Below are positions 7,634-16,046 of a stretch of DNA of 35,692 nucleotides, one piece after another (position 1 is the stretch's first letter; every line of letters starts with the position of its first letter). The stretch covers positions 1 through 35,692 of the forward strand of contig JAEINL010000038.1 in the NCBI GenBank assembly GCA_016342655.1. The letters run 5' to 3'. The notes beneath the pieces were generated by a model. It saw only the letters and a program-made list of their open reading frames with translations. It had not been told where the DNA came from and did not search any database. Source of the DNA: Sphaerochaeta sp. Its GTDB lineage: Bacteria; Spirochaetota; Spirochaetia; Sphaerochaetales; Sphaerochaetaceae. Both the position numbers and the translations under genes were made by a program.

Positions 7634-7676
7634 CTTGGAAACAGTGAACAGAGAGAGAGCTTGTAAGGAGCTGAGG

Positions 7677-9212
7677 GTGAGTGAGTATGCGATTGAGATG
7701 GTGGGTATCACCAAGACATTTCCAGGAGTTGTTGCCAACGACAGGGTAACCCTGCAGGTTCGGGAAAAAGAGATACATGCTCTTCTTGGTGAGAATGGTG
7801 CGGGTAAATCAACTCTGATGTCCATTCTCTTTGGAGCCTATAGCGCTGACAGCGGAACCATCTCCATCCATGGAAAACAGATGGAGATTAAGAATCCCAA
7901 TATGGCTACAGTGTTGGGGATCGGGATGGTACACCAGCATTTCAAGCTGGTGCAGAACTATACAGTGACAGAAAATATTGTCTTGGGTATGGAACCTACC
8001 AAGCTAGGGGGTATCCTTGACTTGGCTAGTGCAAGCAAACGAGTCTCTGCTCTTAGTGCCAAATACGGCCTTGCTGTTGACCCCACTTCCATCATTGAGG
8101 AAATCTCTGTGGGGCAACAGCAGCGGGTGGAGATACTCAAGACACTCTACCGCAATGCGAACATCATCATATTTGACGAGCCTACCGCAGTTCTGACCCC
8201 CCAGGAGGTTGACGAACTGATGGATATCCTCAGGCTGTTGCGTGAGGAGGGCAAGACCATCATCCTCATTACCCATAAGCTCAAGGAGATCAAGGACGTT
8301 GCCGACAGGTGCACCGTACTCAGGCGTGGCAAGTACATAGGGACTGTGGATGTTGCCACTGTCAGCGAACAGGACCTTGCAGAGATGATGGTTGGGCGTG
8401 CAGTGAAGTTTGAGATTGACAAGCCTGAGATGCAGGCCAAGGACGTCGTCCTTGCAATGCAGGGTGTAAGTGTCAACAACGCATCAGGCCTTGAGAAGGT
8501 CAAGAACCTGAGCCTGGATGTTTGTGCTGGTGAGATAGTCGGTATCGCAGGGGTTGATGGCAACGGGCAGACAGAGCTGCTTGAGGCAATTATCGGCCTG
8601 AGCCCTGTCAGCAAGGGTTCGATATTCCTCGATGGCGAGGATATAACGGGCCTGACCATCAGGGAGCGCATCGAACGGGGTTTGGGATACATCCCTGAGG
8701 ACAGGCACAAGTATGGGCTTGTCGGACAGTTCTCCATCTATGAGAACTGTGCATTGAAGAACTACTACCAGGACCTGTATAAGAACAAGTATGGTCTGTT
8801 GAACTTCTCCAAGATGCACTCTGATGCAGAGGTGCTCATTGAAGAGTTTGACATACGTGCAGGAGAAGGTGCCCTTACCCCTGCTTCCTCCCTCTCCGGA
8901 GGTAATCAGCAGAAGGTCATCGTAGCACGGGAGATAGCCCTTTCACCGAAGGTGTTGGTTGTCGCACAGCCGACACGAGGCTTGGATGTGGGGGCCATAG
9001 AGTACATTCGCAAACGTATCATAGAGGAGAGGGGAAAGGGCAGGGCTATCCTGCTGGTATCCTTCGAGCTGGATGAGATCATGAACCTCTGTGACCGTAT
9101 AGCCACCATCAGCAAAGGGAGTATCGTAGCGGTGAACAAGCAACATGAGGTTACAGAGCGGGAAATCGGTATGATGATGGCAGGCTCGAAGAAAGAGGAG
9201 GCCATGATTTGA
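7677..9212 (+). CDS. Nucleoside ABC transporter ATPase, two nucleotide-binding domains
   Basis: A 511-residue ATPase with two tandem NBDs, the form that pairs with BMP proteins (YufO/NupO type). NBD1 has Walker A GENGAGKST (38-46), signature ISVGQQQRVEI, and Walker B IIIFDEPTAVLTP. NBD2 is degenerate at Walker A (GVDGNGQTEL, no GKS) but keeps signature LSGGNQQKV; Walker B reads VLVVAQPTRGLD with Gln where Glu/Asp is usual. Both changes are normal in this subfamily. The open frame runs 14 codons further upstream, but the GTG at 7677 has AAGGAG six bases before it and gives the expected N-terminus. Its stop overlaps the next start (TGATG). Confidence 0.9.
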   Translation: MSEYAIEMVGITKTFPGVVANDRVTLQVREKEIHALLGENGAGKSTLMSILFGAYSADSGTISIHGKQMEIKNPNMATVLGIGMVHQHFKLVQNYTVTENIVLGMEPTKLGGILDLASASKRVSALSAKYGLAVDPTSIIEEISVGQQQRVEILKTLYRNANIIIFDEPTAVLTPQEVDELMDILRLLREEGKTIILITHKLKEIKDVADRCTVLRRGKYIGTVDVATVSEQDLAEMMVGRAVKFEIDKPEMQAKDVVLAMQGVSVNNASGLEKVKNLSLDVCAGEIVGIAGVDGNGQTELLEAIIGLSPVSKGSIFLDGEDITGLTIRERIERGLGYIPEDRHKYGLVGQFSIYENCALKNYYQDLYKNKYGLLNFSKMHSDAEVLIEEFDIRAGEGALTPASSLSGGNQQKVIVAREIALSPKVLVVAQPTRGLDVGAIEYIRKRIIEERGKGRAILLVSFELDEIMNLCDRIATISKGSIVAVNKQHEVTEREIGMMMAGSKKEEAMI

Positions 9213-10315
9213 TGCATACAAAGCACAAGCAGGGGCTTCTGCAGTCTGATGGGGCTGTCTCTGTCCTGGTTGTCCTCTTGGGATTCCTATGCGGTACAAT
9301 TCTCATAGCCATGGTGGGAAAGAATCCTTTGAATATGTACAAGGCAATCTTCCAATCGCTCTCTGGATACAACATAGACAATGGCAAGATGAATGTCCGC
9401 TATATTGGTGAGACGCTCAACTATTCGGTTCCCTTCATCCTGTGTGGCCTTTCCATGGCATTCGCCAACCGTGTAGGCTTGTTCAACATCGGAGGAGAAG
9501 GTCAGTACATCATGGGCCTGACTATGGCACAGACTATTGCCCTGCTAGGGCCGGCCATTCCCTACTTTCACTGGATGCTTGCAATTCTGGGAGCCGTGAT
9601 TATCGGCTCCTTGTGGGGTGGTATTGTCGGGGTGCTCAAGGCGAAGTATGAGGTTTCGGAGGTTGTCTCCACCATCATGCTCAACTACATCGCACTCTAC
9701 CTCTCCAGGATCATCTGTCTGCAGCTTCCAGGGGCGACCACCTACAAGACAGCAACCTTTCCCGAGACAGCCCTGATAGGAAACAGCTTCTTTCAGAAGA
9801 TTACGAACAACTCCATGTTGAACAACGGAATCTTCATGATGATCATTGCTGTCGTGCTTTATTGGTTTGTCATGGAAAAGACCAGCCTTGGCTATGGTAT
9901 GCGTGCAACAGGCTTCAATAAGGAGGCAGCACGAGCCAGTGGCATTCCTGTAGTGAAGAGCATTGCCCTTTCAATGGCCATAAGCGGTGCCTTCGCCGGT
10001 CTTGCCGGGGGTATCGTAGCCCTTGGTTCCTTCAAGTATGGAAGGGTGCTCTCCGGTATGGACAACTATGGCTTTGAAGGTATCGCAGTTGCCCTGGTCG
10101 GTAACTCCACTGCCTTGGGTACCATGCTTGCAGGATTTCTCTTCGGCATGCTTAAGAATGCTCAGGCCCTGATGCAAAGCAAACAGATTCCCAAGGAGAT
10201 TACCTTCATTATCCAGGGCCTCATTGTCATTTTCATCGCCTTGCGTTCCGCCTTGAAACTCTATCGTGAGTATTTGGACAAGCGCTCACTACAGAAGGAG
10301 GTAGGGGTAAAATGA
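9212..10315 (+). CDS. Nucleoside ABC transporter permease 1
   Basis: A 367-residue polytopic membrane protein of the BPD_transp_2 fold (YufP/NupP type). Many hydrophobic segments are visible, plus the family block 'NIGGEGQYIMGL' and 'GTIVGVLKAKYEVSEVVSTIMLNYIAL' near residue 150, and 'GMRATGFNKEAARASGI' late in the protein, the cytoplasmic loop that contacts the ATPase. The start overlaps the ATPase stop by one base; AGGAGG is 10 nt before this ATG, and a TTG one codon earlier is closer to it, so the exact first residue is slightly uncertain. It ends in an ATGA overlap with the second permease, indicating translational coupling. Confidence 0.9.
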   Translation: MHTKHKQGLLQSDGAVSVLVVLLGFLCGTILIAMVGKNPLNMYKAIFQSLSGYNIDNGKMNVRYIGETLNYSVPFILCGLSMAFANRVGLFNIGGEGQYIMGLTMAQTIALLGPAIPYFHWMLAILGAVIIGSLWGGIVGVLKAKYEVSEVVSTIMLNYIALYLSRIICLQLPGATTYKTATFPETALIGNSFFQKITNNSMLNNGIFMMIIAVVLYWFVMEKTSLGYGMRATGFNKEAARASGIPVVKSIALSMAISGAFAGLAGGIVALGSFKYGRVLSGMDNYGFEGIAVALVGNSTALGTMLAGFLFGMLKNAQALMQSKQIPKEITFIIQGLIVIFIALRSALKLYREYLDKRSLQKEVGVK

Positions 10316-11223
10316 GTATGATACTTGGAATGTTCCCTTCAATCCTTATGATAGTGGCCCCCATCCTCATCACTGCCATCGGAGGTATGATCTGTGAGAA
10401 ATCGGGTGTCGTCAACATCGCCCTCGAAGGCCTTATGGCCATCGGGGCCTGTACAGCAGCCTCAGCTCACGTTCTGATGGAGAGTGCGGGAGTTCCCCAC
10501 CACATCTCTATCATCCTTGCCCTGATCTCCGGCGCCTTCGCCGGTGGGGCCTTCTCCCTGATCCATGCTGTGGCATCGATCAACCTCAATGCGGACCAGA
10601 CCATCAGCGGTACCGGTATCAACCTGCTCTCCAGCGGTGTGACAATCTTTGCCTCGCAGATTCTTTTCTCTGCAGACCGGACCAAGGAGTTCAGGATGGG
10701 GATGCAGACTGACTTTCTGGGCATCTACCCCACAGCCTATATCGCCATCGCTGTGGTGATCCTCTCCTGGTTCATGCTCTACAAGCTGCCCTTTGGTATG
10801 CACTTGCGATCGTGTGGCGAGCATCCTAGTGCAGCAGAGAGTGTGGGCATAAATGTCAAGAGGATGCGGTACTTTGCAGTCCTCTCCAGTGGTATCCTCG
10901 CAGGTCTTGCAGGGGGATGTGTGGTATTGACGCAGACCATCCAATACACCTCCAATACCATCAACGGACGGGGCTTTATTGCCCTTGCTGCGGTCTCTTT
11001 TGGTCGATGGAGACCTCTTGGGGTATTGGGAGCTGCCTTCCTTTTTGGAGCTGCCCAGGCCTTTGCCATCATAGCGAACAACATCCCTGCCTTGCGTGTC
11101 CTGCCTACCGAGGTATTCAATATCCTGCCCTATGTGACCACCCTGGTTGCACTGGTGCTGTTCAGCGGCAAGAACTACGCACCTCGTGCTGCAGGAAAAC
11201 CGTATGAGAAGGGGGCCTCCTGA
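10312..11223 (+). CDS. Nucleoside ABC transporter permease 2
   Basis: A 303-residue permease of the same BPD_transp_2 family (YufQ/NupQ type), the partner of the preceding protein. Signature stretches: 'GGMICEKSGVVNIALEGLMAIGACTAA' near the start, 'NADQTISGTGINLLSSG' in the middle and 'HLRSCGEHPSAAESVGINVKRMRY', the ATPase-contact loop. The start is inside an ATGA overlap with the preceding stop, with AAGGAGG 11 nt earlier. The following phosphorylase begins within its TGA, so permease and salvage enzyme are translated as one unit. Confidence 0.9.
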   Translation: MSMILGMFPSILMIVAPILITAIGGMICEKSGVVNIALEGLMAIGACTAASAHVLMESAGVPHHISIILALISGAFAGGAFSLIHAVASINLNADQTISGTGINLLSSGVTIFASQILFSADRTKEFRMGMQTDFLGIYPTAYIAIAVVILSWFMLYKLPFGMHLRSCGEHPSAAESVGINVKRMRYFAVLSSGILAGLAGGCVVLTQTIQYTSNTINGRGFIALAAVSFGRWRPLGVLGAAFLFGAAQAFAIIANNIPALRVLPTEVFNILPYVTTLVALVLFSGKNYAPRAAGKPYEKGAS

Positions 11224-11942
11224 TGACACCCCACAACAGGGCAAAAAAAGGTGATATCGCCCCTATCGTACTAGCCCCTGGAGACCCTCTGCGTGCAAAG
11301 CTGGTAGCAGAGAAGTTCCTCACCGATGCTCGCCTGGTTACTGATGTGCGTAATGTCCTCGGGTATACAGGGCTGTATAGGGGAAAAGAGGTGAGTGTCC
11401 TCTCTACAGGCATGGGTGGCCCTTCTGTAGGAATCTATAGTTATGAACTGTTCACTGAGTATGATGTTGAGGCAATCATCCGTATCGGAACCTGTGGAGG
11501 CTTACAATCAAAGATATCGGTCGGCTCCCTGGTGTTTGCCATGACGGCGAGCACCGACTCTGCCTGGGCTCACCAGTATAACCTGAAAGGAACCCTCAGC
11601 CCCTGTTGTGATGCCTCCTTACTGCTAGAGGCAGTGGATCAAGCAAAAAGGTTGGGGTATGAGCAGCATATGGGAATGGTCTTTTCCAGTGACCTGTTCT
11701 CCTCCTACAACGCCTTGGGCGAAGATAGTTGGAAAGCCTGGGCCCGTATGGGAGCCCTTGCCCAGGATATGGAGAGCTATGCACTCTATGCAACGGCGGC
11801 ATGGTGTGGTAAGCGAGCCCTCTCTATCCTGACCATGACAGACAGCTGTGTGACACAGGAAGGTCTCTCTGACGACAAAAGAATGACTGCCCTCTATCCG
11901 ATGCTGTCGGTGGCGTTAGGCACTGCTTGGGAGGCCCTATGA
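11223..11942 (+). CDS. deoD: Purine nucleoside phosphorylase, DeoD type
   Basis: A 239-residue enzyme, the usual length of hexameric (low-molecular-mass) PNPs. It cleaves purine nucleosides with phosphate to a free base and ribose-1-phosphate. Family marks: 'LAPGDPLRAKLVAEKFL' (phosphate-binding Gly and Arg), 'VRNVLGYTGLYRGKEVSVLSTGMGGPSVGIYSYEL', 'IRIGTCGG' and the late 'TMTDS', whose Asp corresponds to the proton donor Asp204 of E. coli DeoD. It is co-transcribed with the nucleoside transporter (1-bp overlap upstream, ATGA overlap downstream), so imported nucleosides are presumably split at once. Uridine phosphorylase is related; the context and length favour DeoD. Confidence 0.85.
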   Translation: MTPHNRAKKGDIAPIVLAPGDPLRAKLVAEKFLTDARLVTDVRNVLGYTGLYRGKEVSVLSTGMGGPSVGIYSYELFTEYDVEAIIRIGTCGGLQSKISVGSLVFAMTASTDSAWAHQYNLKGTLSPCCDASLLLEAVDQAKRLGYEQHMGMVFSSDLFSSYNALGEDSWKAWARMGALAQDMESYALYATAAWCGKRALSILTMTDSCVTQEGLSDDKRMTALYPMLSVALGTAWEAL

Positions 11943-12547
11943 CCTTTCTCGAGGCGATGCAGAGCCGCTTTGCCTGCAAGCTTTACTCTGATGAGAAAAT
12001 AGCAGAAAAGGACCTTCTCACCATATTGGAATATGGTCGGTTGACACCGACCTCCTTTGGTCTGGAGCTCTGGTCCTTTCATGTGGTGGAGAATCCCTCT
12101 TTGCGAAAGAGCCTTTACACTGCCTGCTTTGGGCAGGAGTCTGTCCTGAGTGCCCCCCTTAGCATCATCACCCTAGGCAGGACCTGTCCCTATCTGGATC
12201 CTGATGGCCCTCTGGTACAAGAGCGCGGCTCACGCTTTCCAGGCTCGCTTTCTGATTTTGTGGAGGACTACCGTCCGTATTATGATTTTCTCAGGGGAAA
12301 GGGCTGTCTGGAAAGCTGGTCACGCAGTCAGGGCTATCTGGCAGTTGCCAATATGATGACAGGAGCTGCCGATCTGGGGATCCAGAGCTGTGCCATCGAA
12401 GGGTTTGATGAGGATTTGGTACTTGCTCTTCTCGGTCTGGACCGTGAAGACTGGACAGTCTCCATGGTCATTCCCTTTGGCTATCCTGGTGAGATCGCCC
12501 GCCCAAAGATCAGGGCGAGCCTGGAGGAACTGGTAGTTCGGCACTAG
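11939..12547 (+). CDS. Nitroreductase-family FMN oxidoreductase
   Basis: A 202-residue protein of the nitroreductase family. It opens with the characteristic 'AMQSRFACKLYSDEKIAEKDLLTILEYGRLTPTSFGLELWSFHVV' (FMN phosphate-binding Arg and Ser region) and has 'ANMMTGAADLGIQSCAIEGFDEDLV' in the second half. Such enzymes use FMN and NAD(P)H to reduce quinones, nitro compounds or flavins; the physiological substrate is not readable. It is last in the nucleoside operon, with its ATG overlapping the deoD stop and GGGAGG just upstream. Why it sits here is unclear; it may simply be a passenger. It ends 9 bp before the convergent nucleoside hydrolase stop, with no obvious terminator. Confidence 0.85.
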   Translation: MTFLEAMQSRFACKLYSDEKIAEKDLLTILEYGRLTPTSFGLELWSFHVVENPSLRKSLYTACFGQESVLSAPLSIITLGRTCPYLDPDGPLVQERGSRFPGSLSDFVEDYRPYYDFLRGKGCLESWSRSQGYLAVANMMTGAADLGIQSCAIEGFDEDLVLALLGLDREDWTVSMVIPFGYPGEIARPKIRASLEELVVRH

Positions 12548-12556
12548 GAGAAGAGG

Positions 12557-13474
12557 TCAGTCTAGGGCGAGAAGAGCCTGGTCGATGAGTGACCAGAAAT
12601 GGGTGGTGTCTGCCCCCTTGGCAACGAGGACCCCACCTTCCTTACAAGGCTTGCCCCTGAGAGTTTTTCCGTACGTAGCCTGGTCTTCAAGTTCTACAGA
12701 GACCCCATGCCGTTCATAGGTAAAAGGCTTGGGATCAATCAGGTATGCAATGCAGAGAGGGTCATGCATGGCAGGGTACCCGACTCCCTTCTTTTGGTAG
12801 TTCGCCATATAGGTATCCATGCAAGAGCAGAACAGCTTTGCGCTTTCCCCTCCGAAGGTCTTGTAGCGTGCCAAGGCATCTGGGGAGAGGGTGACCTTTG
12901 TGGTGCAATCCAGGGGGAACATCACCAAGGGGGCTCCACTGGAGAATACAATCTGGGCGGCTTCCGGGTCGGCATAGGTGTTGAACTCAGCTTCAGGGGT
13001 AACATTGCCACCTACAAACGATCCTCCCATCAGGACAATTTGTTTTACCACTCTGATAATCCTGGGTTCTTGTTGCATGGCAAGGGCTATGTCGGTCAAT
13101 GGCCCTACAGGTACCAGCGTAATCTCACCTGGATTGTTCATGATGGTGTCGATGATGAACTGGATGCCGCTTCCTTTCTGCACCTGTTGGTGCCTTCTCT
13201 GTTGGAAGACAGGCCCATCGAGCCCACTTACCCCATGAAAATCCCCTGCATGGACACGTTCCCGCTTTAGGGGTTTTGACGATCCTGCAAAGACAGGGGC
13301 GACGATTCCCACCACTTCGCAGACATTGAGCGTGTTCTCCAGCGTCCTTTCCAGCCCTACGTTTCCTGCAGTGGCAACCAGACCTTCCAGGTGTATGGCC
13401 TCTGAGCCGGCTGCGAGGATGATGGCCACTGCATCATCGAGGCCCGTATCAACATCAAGGATGATTCTTTGCAT
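12557..13474 (-). CDS. Inosine-uridine preferring nucleoside hydrolase
   Basis: A 305-residue enzyme of the IunH family that hydrolyses the N-glycosidic bond of nucleosides to base and ribose. The N-terminal calcium-binding motif DVDTGLDDA (residues 7-15) is intact. 'NPGEITLVPVGPLTDIALAM' and 'IVLMGGSFVGGNVTPEAEFNTYADPEAA' are family-typical, and 'HDPLCIAYLIDP' carries the conserved late Asp. Which nucleosides it prefers cannot be told. Start chosen at 13474 because AAGGAA sits just upstream; the frame extends 10 codons further. It converges with the nucleoside-uptake operon and complements DeoD in salvage. Confidence 0.88.
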   Translation of the reverse strand: MQRIILDVDTGLDDAVAIILAAGSEAIHLEGLVATAGNVGLERTLENTLNVCEVVGIVAPVFAGSSKPLKRERVHAGDFHGVSGLDGPVFQQRRHQQVQKGSGIQFIIDTIMNNPGEITLVPVGPLTDIALAMQQEPRIIRVVKQIVLMGGSFVGGNVTPEAEFNTYADPEAAQIVFSSGAPLVMFPLDCTTKVTLSPDALARYKTFGGESAKLFCSCMDTYMANYQKKGVGYPAMHDPLCIAYLIDPKPFTYERHGVSVELEDQATYGKTLRGKPCKEGGVLVAKGADTTHFWSLIDQALLALD

Positions 13475-13805
13475 ATAGTATTCCTTCATTTGCTTGGTTA
13501 GCATGATATTCAGGACAACGGCAACTACAGTTACAATGCCCCCCGGTGATTGCCCGAAGATTACCTGGAACCACTGCTAATAGTCTTACGATAGAGATAT
13601 TCCTGTAGTTCACTTCCCAGACACTACCAGATTCATCCCTATCATTGGCCTTTTATTTCTGGAAACCTGTGCTCAGATGGTAGCATACCAGCCAAAGGGT
13701 ATAAAGGGCCTTCGCAAAATTAGCTTGGAAAGATTGCGTAGGGAGATACTCCTGTTCCTGAATTCTGGTAGGAAATTAGGGGCGATTTGTGTTAGTATCT
13801 AAGGT
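13475..13805. other. Intergenic region between nucleoside hydrolase and alpha/beta hydrolase
   Basis: A 331-bp divergent spacer. I see no open frame with a ribosome site and no strong hairpin. At its right end an extended -10 element (TGT-TAGTAT, hexamer 13793-13798) is only 7 nt from the next ATG. Nothing else can be supported. Confidence 0.4.
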
Positions 13806-14609
13806 ATGAAAATCATACAAATAGCAGTTGGAAAGAAACAGGGGCGCCTTACAGGCTACCTGCAGGATTTTACCCAGGATGGGGGGATACGGAATATCAG
13901 GCCTTCGGTGGTGATCTGCCCCGGAGGAGCCTATCGTTTTCGTTCAGAAAGGGAGAGAGACCCTGTGGCCCTTCACTTCCTCTCGATGAGCTACAATGTT
14001 TTCATACTGGATTATTCGGTACAGGAGGAGGCTTCCTCGCTGAACCCACTCATAGAGGCAAGTGATGCCATCATCAAGATCCGAGAACATGCCAAGCAGT
14101 GGATGTGCGACCCCCATGCCATAGCCATTATGGGCTTCAGTGCAGGCGGCCATGTTGCCGCCTCTTTGGCAACCCTGCATGACCACCCAAGGTTGCTTTC
14201 TGTCTTTGATACGAAAGGAGGGCTTAACCGCCCCGATGCTGCAGTGCTCTGCTATCCTGTCATATCGACAAAGAGCAGTATTGGTCACAAGGAGAGCTCG
14301 GACTGGGTAAGTGGGATGCATGAAGAGGACCGCAAGCTGTTCAGCCTGGAAGACCAGGTAACTGCTTCGACTGTTCCCTGCTTTATCTGGCATACCGTCA
14401 CAGATGCCACTGTACCAGTGGAGAACAGCATGCACTTTGCCTCTGAGCTGAAGGCAAAGGATATTCCCTTCGCCCTGCATCTCTTTGGTGATGGCACCCA
14501 TGGCCTTTCGATGTGTACCCATGAAGTAGGGACTCCCAACTTGGCATGTCAGGCTTGGGTCGGACTCTGTTCCACCTGGCTCAACGATAGGTTTGAGCAC
14601 GACCTATAG
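13806..14609 (+). CDS. Alpha/beta-hydrolase, acetylesterase-like
   Basis: A 267-residue serine hydrolase. 'VVICPGGAYRFRSERERDPVALHFLSMSYNVFILDYSV' provides the oxyanion-hole region, 'IAIMGFSAGGHVAASLA' the nucleophile elbow (Ser112), 'TDATVPVENS' the acid, and 'GDGTHGLSM' the histidine. This is the BD-FAE / acetyl-xylan-esterase-like branch, which often removes acetyl groups from sugars; the substrate is an inference. No signal peptide, so probably cytoplasmic. There is no Shine-Dalgarno at a normal distance, and the extended -10 element 7 nt before the ATG suggests a leaderless mRNA. The tail overlaps the convergent FAD-dehydrogenase tail by 6 bp. Confidence 0.8.
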   Translation: MKIIQIAVGKKQGRLTGYLQDFTQDGGIRNIRPSVVICPGGAYRFRSERERDPVALHFLSMSYNVFILDYSVQEEASSLNPLIEASDAIIKIREHAKQWMCDPHAIAIMGFSAGGHVAASLATLHDHPRLLSVFDTKGGLNRPDAAVLCYPVISTKSSIGHKESSDWVSGMHEEDRKLFSLEDQVTASTVPCFIWHTVTDATVPVENSMHFASELKAKDIPFALHLFGDGTHGLSMCTHEVGTPNLACQAWVGLCSTWLNDRFEHDL

Positions 14610-15887
14610 TGTCGTGACGATCCCCTCGGCAGAGCGGATGCCACTTGCCCAAGCACCGGTTATACCACGGCTGGTACCTGCCCCATCGCCTGCAAACCAT
14701 ACATCCTCGGTGACACGGAAACGTTCATCAATGTAGGTCGGTTTGTTGGCATATAGCTTGATCTCAGGGTAGTACATGATGGTAGAGGGGTGAAGGACTC
14801 CCGGCACGATAGTGTCGAGGTTCTTCATTGCCCGCCAGATGGATCGCAGTATCTTTGCCGGGATTGCAAGGGAGATGTCTCCAGGGCAACAGGTTTTCAG
14901 CGAAGGCTCAAAATCATAGAGATCACCGCTGAAGCTGTCTTCCTTGCTTCTGGATCCTAGGCGGAAGTCCCCTACACGCTGCATCAGAGGCTTGCCGCCT
15001 CCCATCAGGGCCGCCTGCAAGCCGAGGTTCTCGGCAAAAGCCTGCCCGCTTGCCAGGGGTTCTGTGAAGCGCACCGTCTTGAGGATGGCAAAGTTAACCA
15101 GACCGTTGTCGCTGTGGGTGTCTGCTGAGAAAGCATGCCCGTTGACCGAGTGCCACTGGTCGCCACGGCTTGTGGCATAGCGCTCGCGAACCACATGGGC
15201 ATTGCCGCTGTTGGTGCAGAAGGTCCTTACCTTGTCTGGAAAGTAGAACTTCGGGTCATAGTAGTCCTTTACAATAGGGTAGTGCTCGATGCGTGTCTCC
15301 ACCCTGATGCCGATATCCACGATGTTGTCGACAAAGGGGACGTTGAGGGTATGCATGAGATCCTGCAGGAAGTGAAAACCCTTTCGCCCTGGTGCTACCA
15401 GGAGTTTCTTGTACCCGATCTCTCGCTTCTCGGTGGTGATGAAACGCTCTTGCTTGTGTATGTTCTCCATCGCCTCGCCTAGGGCGAGCTTAACTCCAAG
15501 CTCCTGTAGTTGTACCAGCAAGGCCTTGATCAGCAGCAGGCCTCCATCAGTGCCGAGGTGAGTCTGCCTGATGTCCAAAAGCGTACAGCCTAGGCGTTCA
15601 GCTCTCTTTTGGTAAACGCCTATATTGGTCTTAGGGAGGAAGGATGGTTTCAGGAAATCAATGACCTGTTCGAGGTAGTGATTGGCATCTTGCGCCTCCC
15701 AGTACTCGGTTGGGAATCCGATGGGGAAGGTGAAATTCATCTTGCAGTCGTTACGCATGCCACCTGTAGAGGCTCTCTCTCTATCAAGCATGAGAATCTT
15801 GAGATCTGGTCTCTTGTTTGCAATGGTGAAGGCAGCTCCCATTCCTGCAGGTCCGCTCCCTACAATGACAACATCATATGTTTCCAT
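14604..15887 (-). CDS. FAD-dependent dehydrogenase of the COG2509 type
   Basis: A 427-residue flavoprotein. The N-terminal Rossmann motif VVIVGSGPAGMGAA (residues 6-19) binds FAD. 'MLDRERASTGGMRNDCKMNFTFPIGFPTEYWE' and the C-terminal 'VWFAGDGAGTSRGITGAWASGIRSAEGI' are typical of the uncharacterised FAD-dependent dehydrogenases in COG2509, which resemble geranylgeranyl-reductase-like and HI0933-like enzymes. The reaction is unknown. GGAGGG lies 5 nt upstream of the ATG. It stands alone, convergent with the alpha/beta hydrolase and divergent from the HTH-Fic-like gene. Confidence 0.75.
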   Translation of the reverse strand: METYDVVIVGSGPAGMGAAFTIANKRPDLKILMLDRERASTGGMRNDCKMNFTFPIGFPTEYWEAQDANHYLEQVIDFLKPSFLPKTNIGVYQKRAERLGCTLLDIRQTHLGTDGGLLLIKALLVQLQELGVKLALGEAMENIHKQERFITTEKREIGYKKLLVAPGRKGFHFLQDLMHTLNVPFVDNIVDIGIRVETRIEHYPIVKDYYDPKFYFPDKVRTFCTNSGNAHVVRERYATSRGDQWHSVNGHAFSADTHSDNGLVNFAILKTVRFTEPLASGQAFAENLGLQAALMGGGKPLMQRVGDFRLGSRSKEDSFSGDLYDFEPSLKTCCPGDISLAIPAKILRSIWRAMKNLDTIVPGVLHPSTIMYYPEIKLYANKPTYIDERFRVTEDVWFAGDGAGTSRGITGAWASGIRSAEGIVTTL

Positions 15888-15983
15888 CTGGTCCCTCCAA
15901 AGAAGTATGGAAGGCTCTTCCTTCCGTGTTATTATCCCGAATCTTCCTCCTTTGGTAAAGCCCTGTTTGTTTTTGGAGATGTA

Positions 15984-16027
15984 TTGAAAAGTGGTAGAAA
16001 ATACGATACTATTCCTTAATAGGAATA
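15984..16027 (+). promoter_or_regulatory. Promoter and overlapping inverted repeat upstream of the HTH/Fic-like gene
   Basis: TTGAAA (15984-15989), 17-bp spacer and TACTAT (16007-16012) form a good promoter. An inverted repeat TATTCC-N6-GGAATA (16010-16027) begins inside the -10 box and covers the expected start site, the place expected for a repressor. The adjacent gene encodes a helix-turn-helix protein, so autoregulation is an obvious hypothesis. Confidence 0.6.
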
Positions 16028-16046
16028 CTAGTTAGGAGTCCACACT

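Noticed and set aside
10462..11244. 260-codon minus-strand frame opposite permease 2
   Set aside because: The permease is supported by ATGA coupling and membrane segments; the frame is rich in His/Asp/Gly as expected from reading hydrophobic codons backwards.
12599..13270. 223-codon plus-strand frame opposite the nucleoside hydrolase
   Set aside because: The minus-strand gene has the DVDTGLDDA metal site and other family blocks; the plus frame does not resemble anything.
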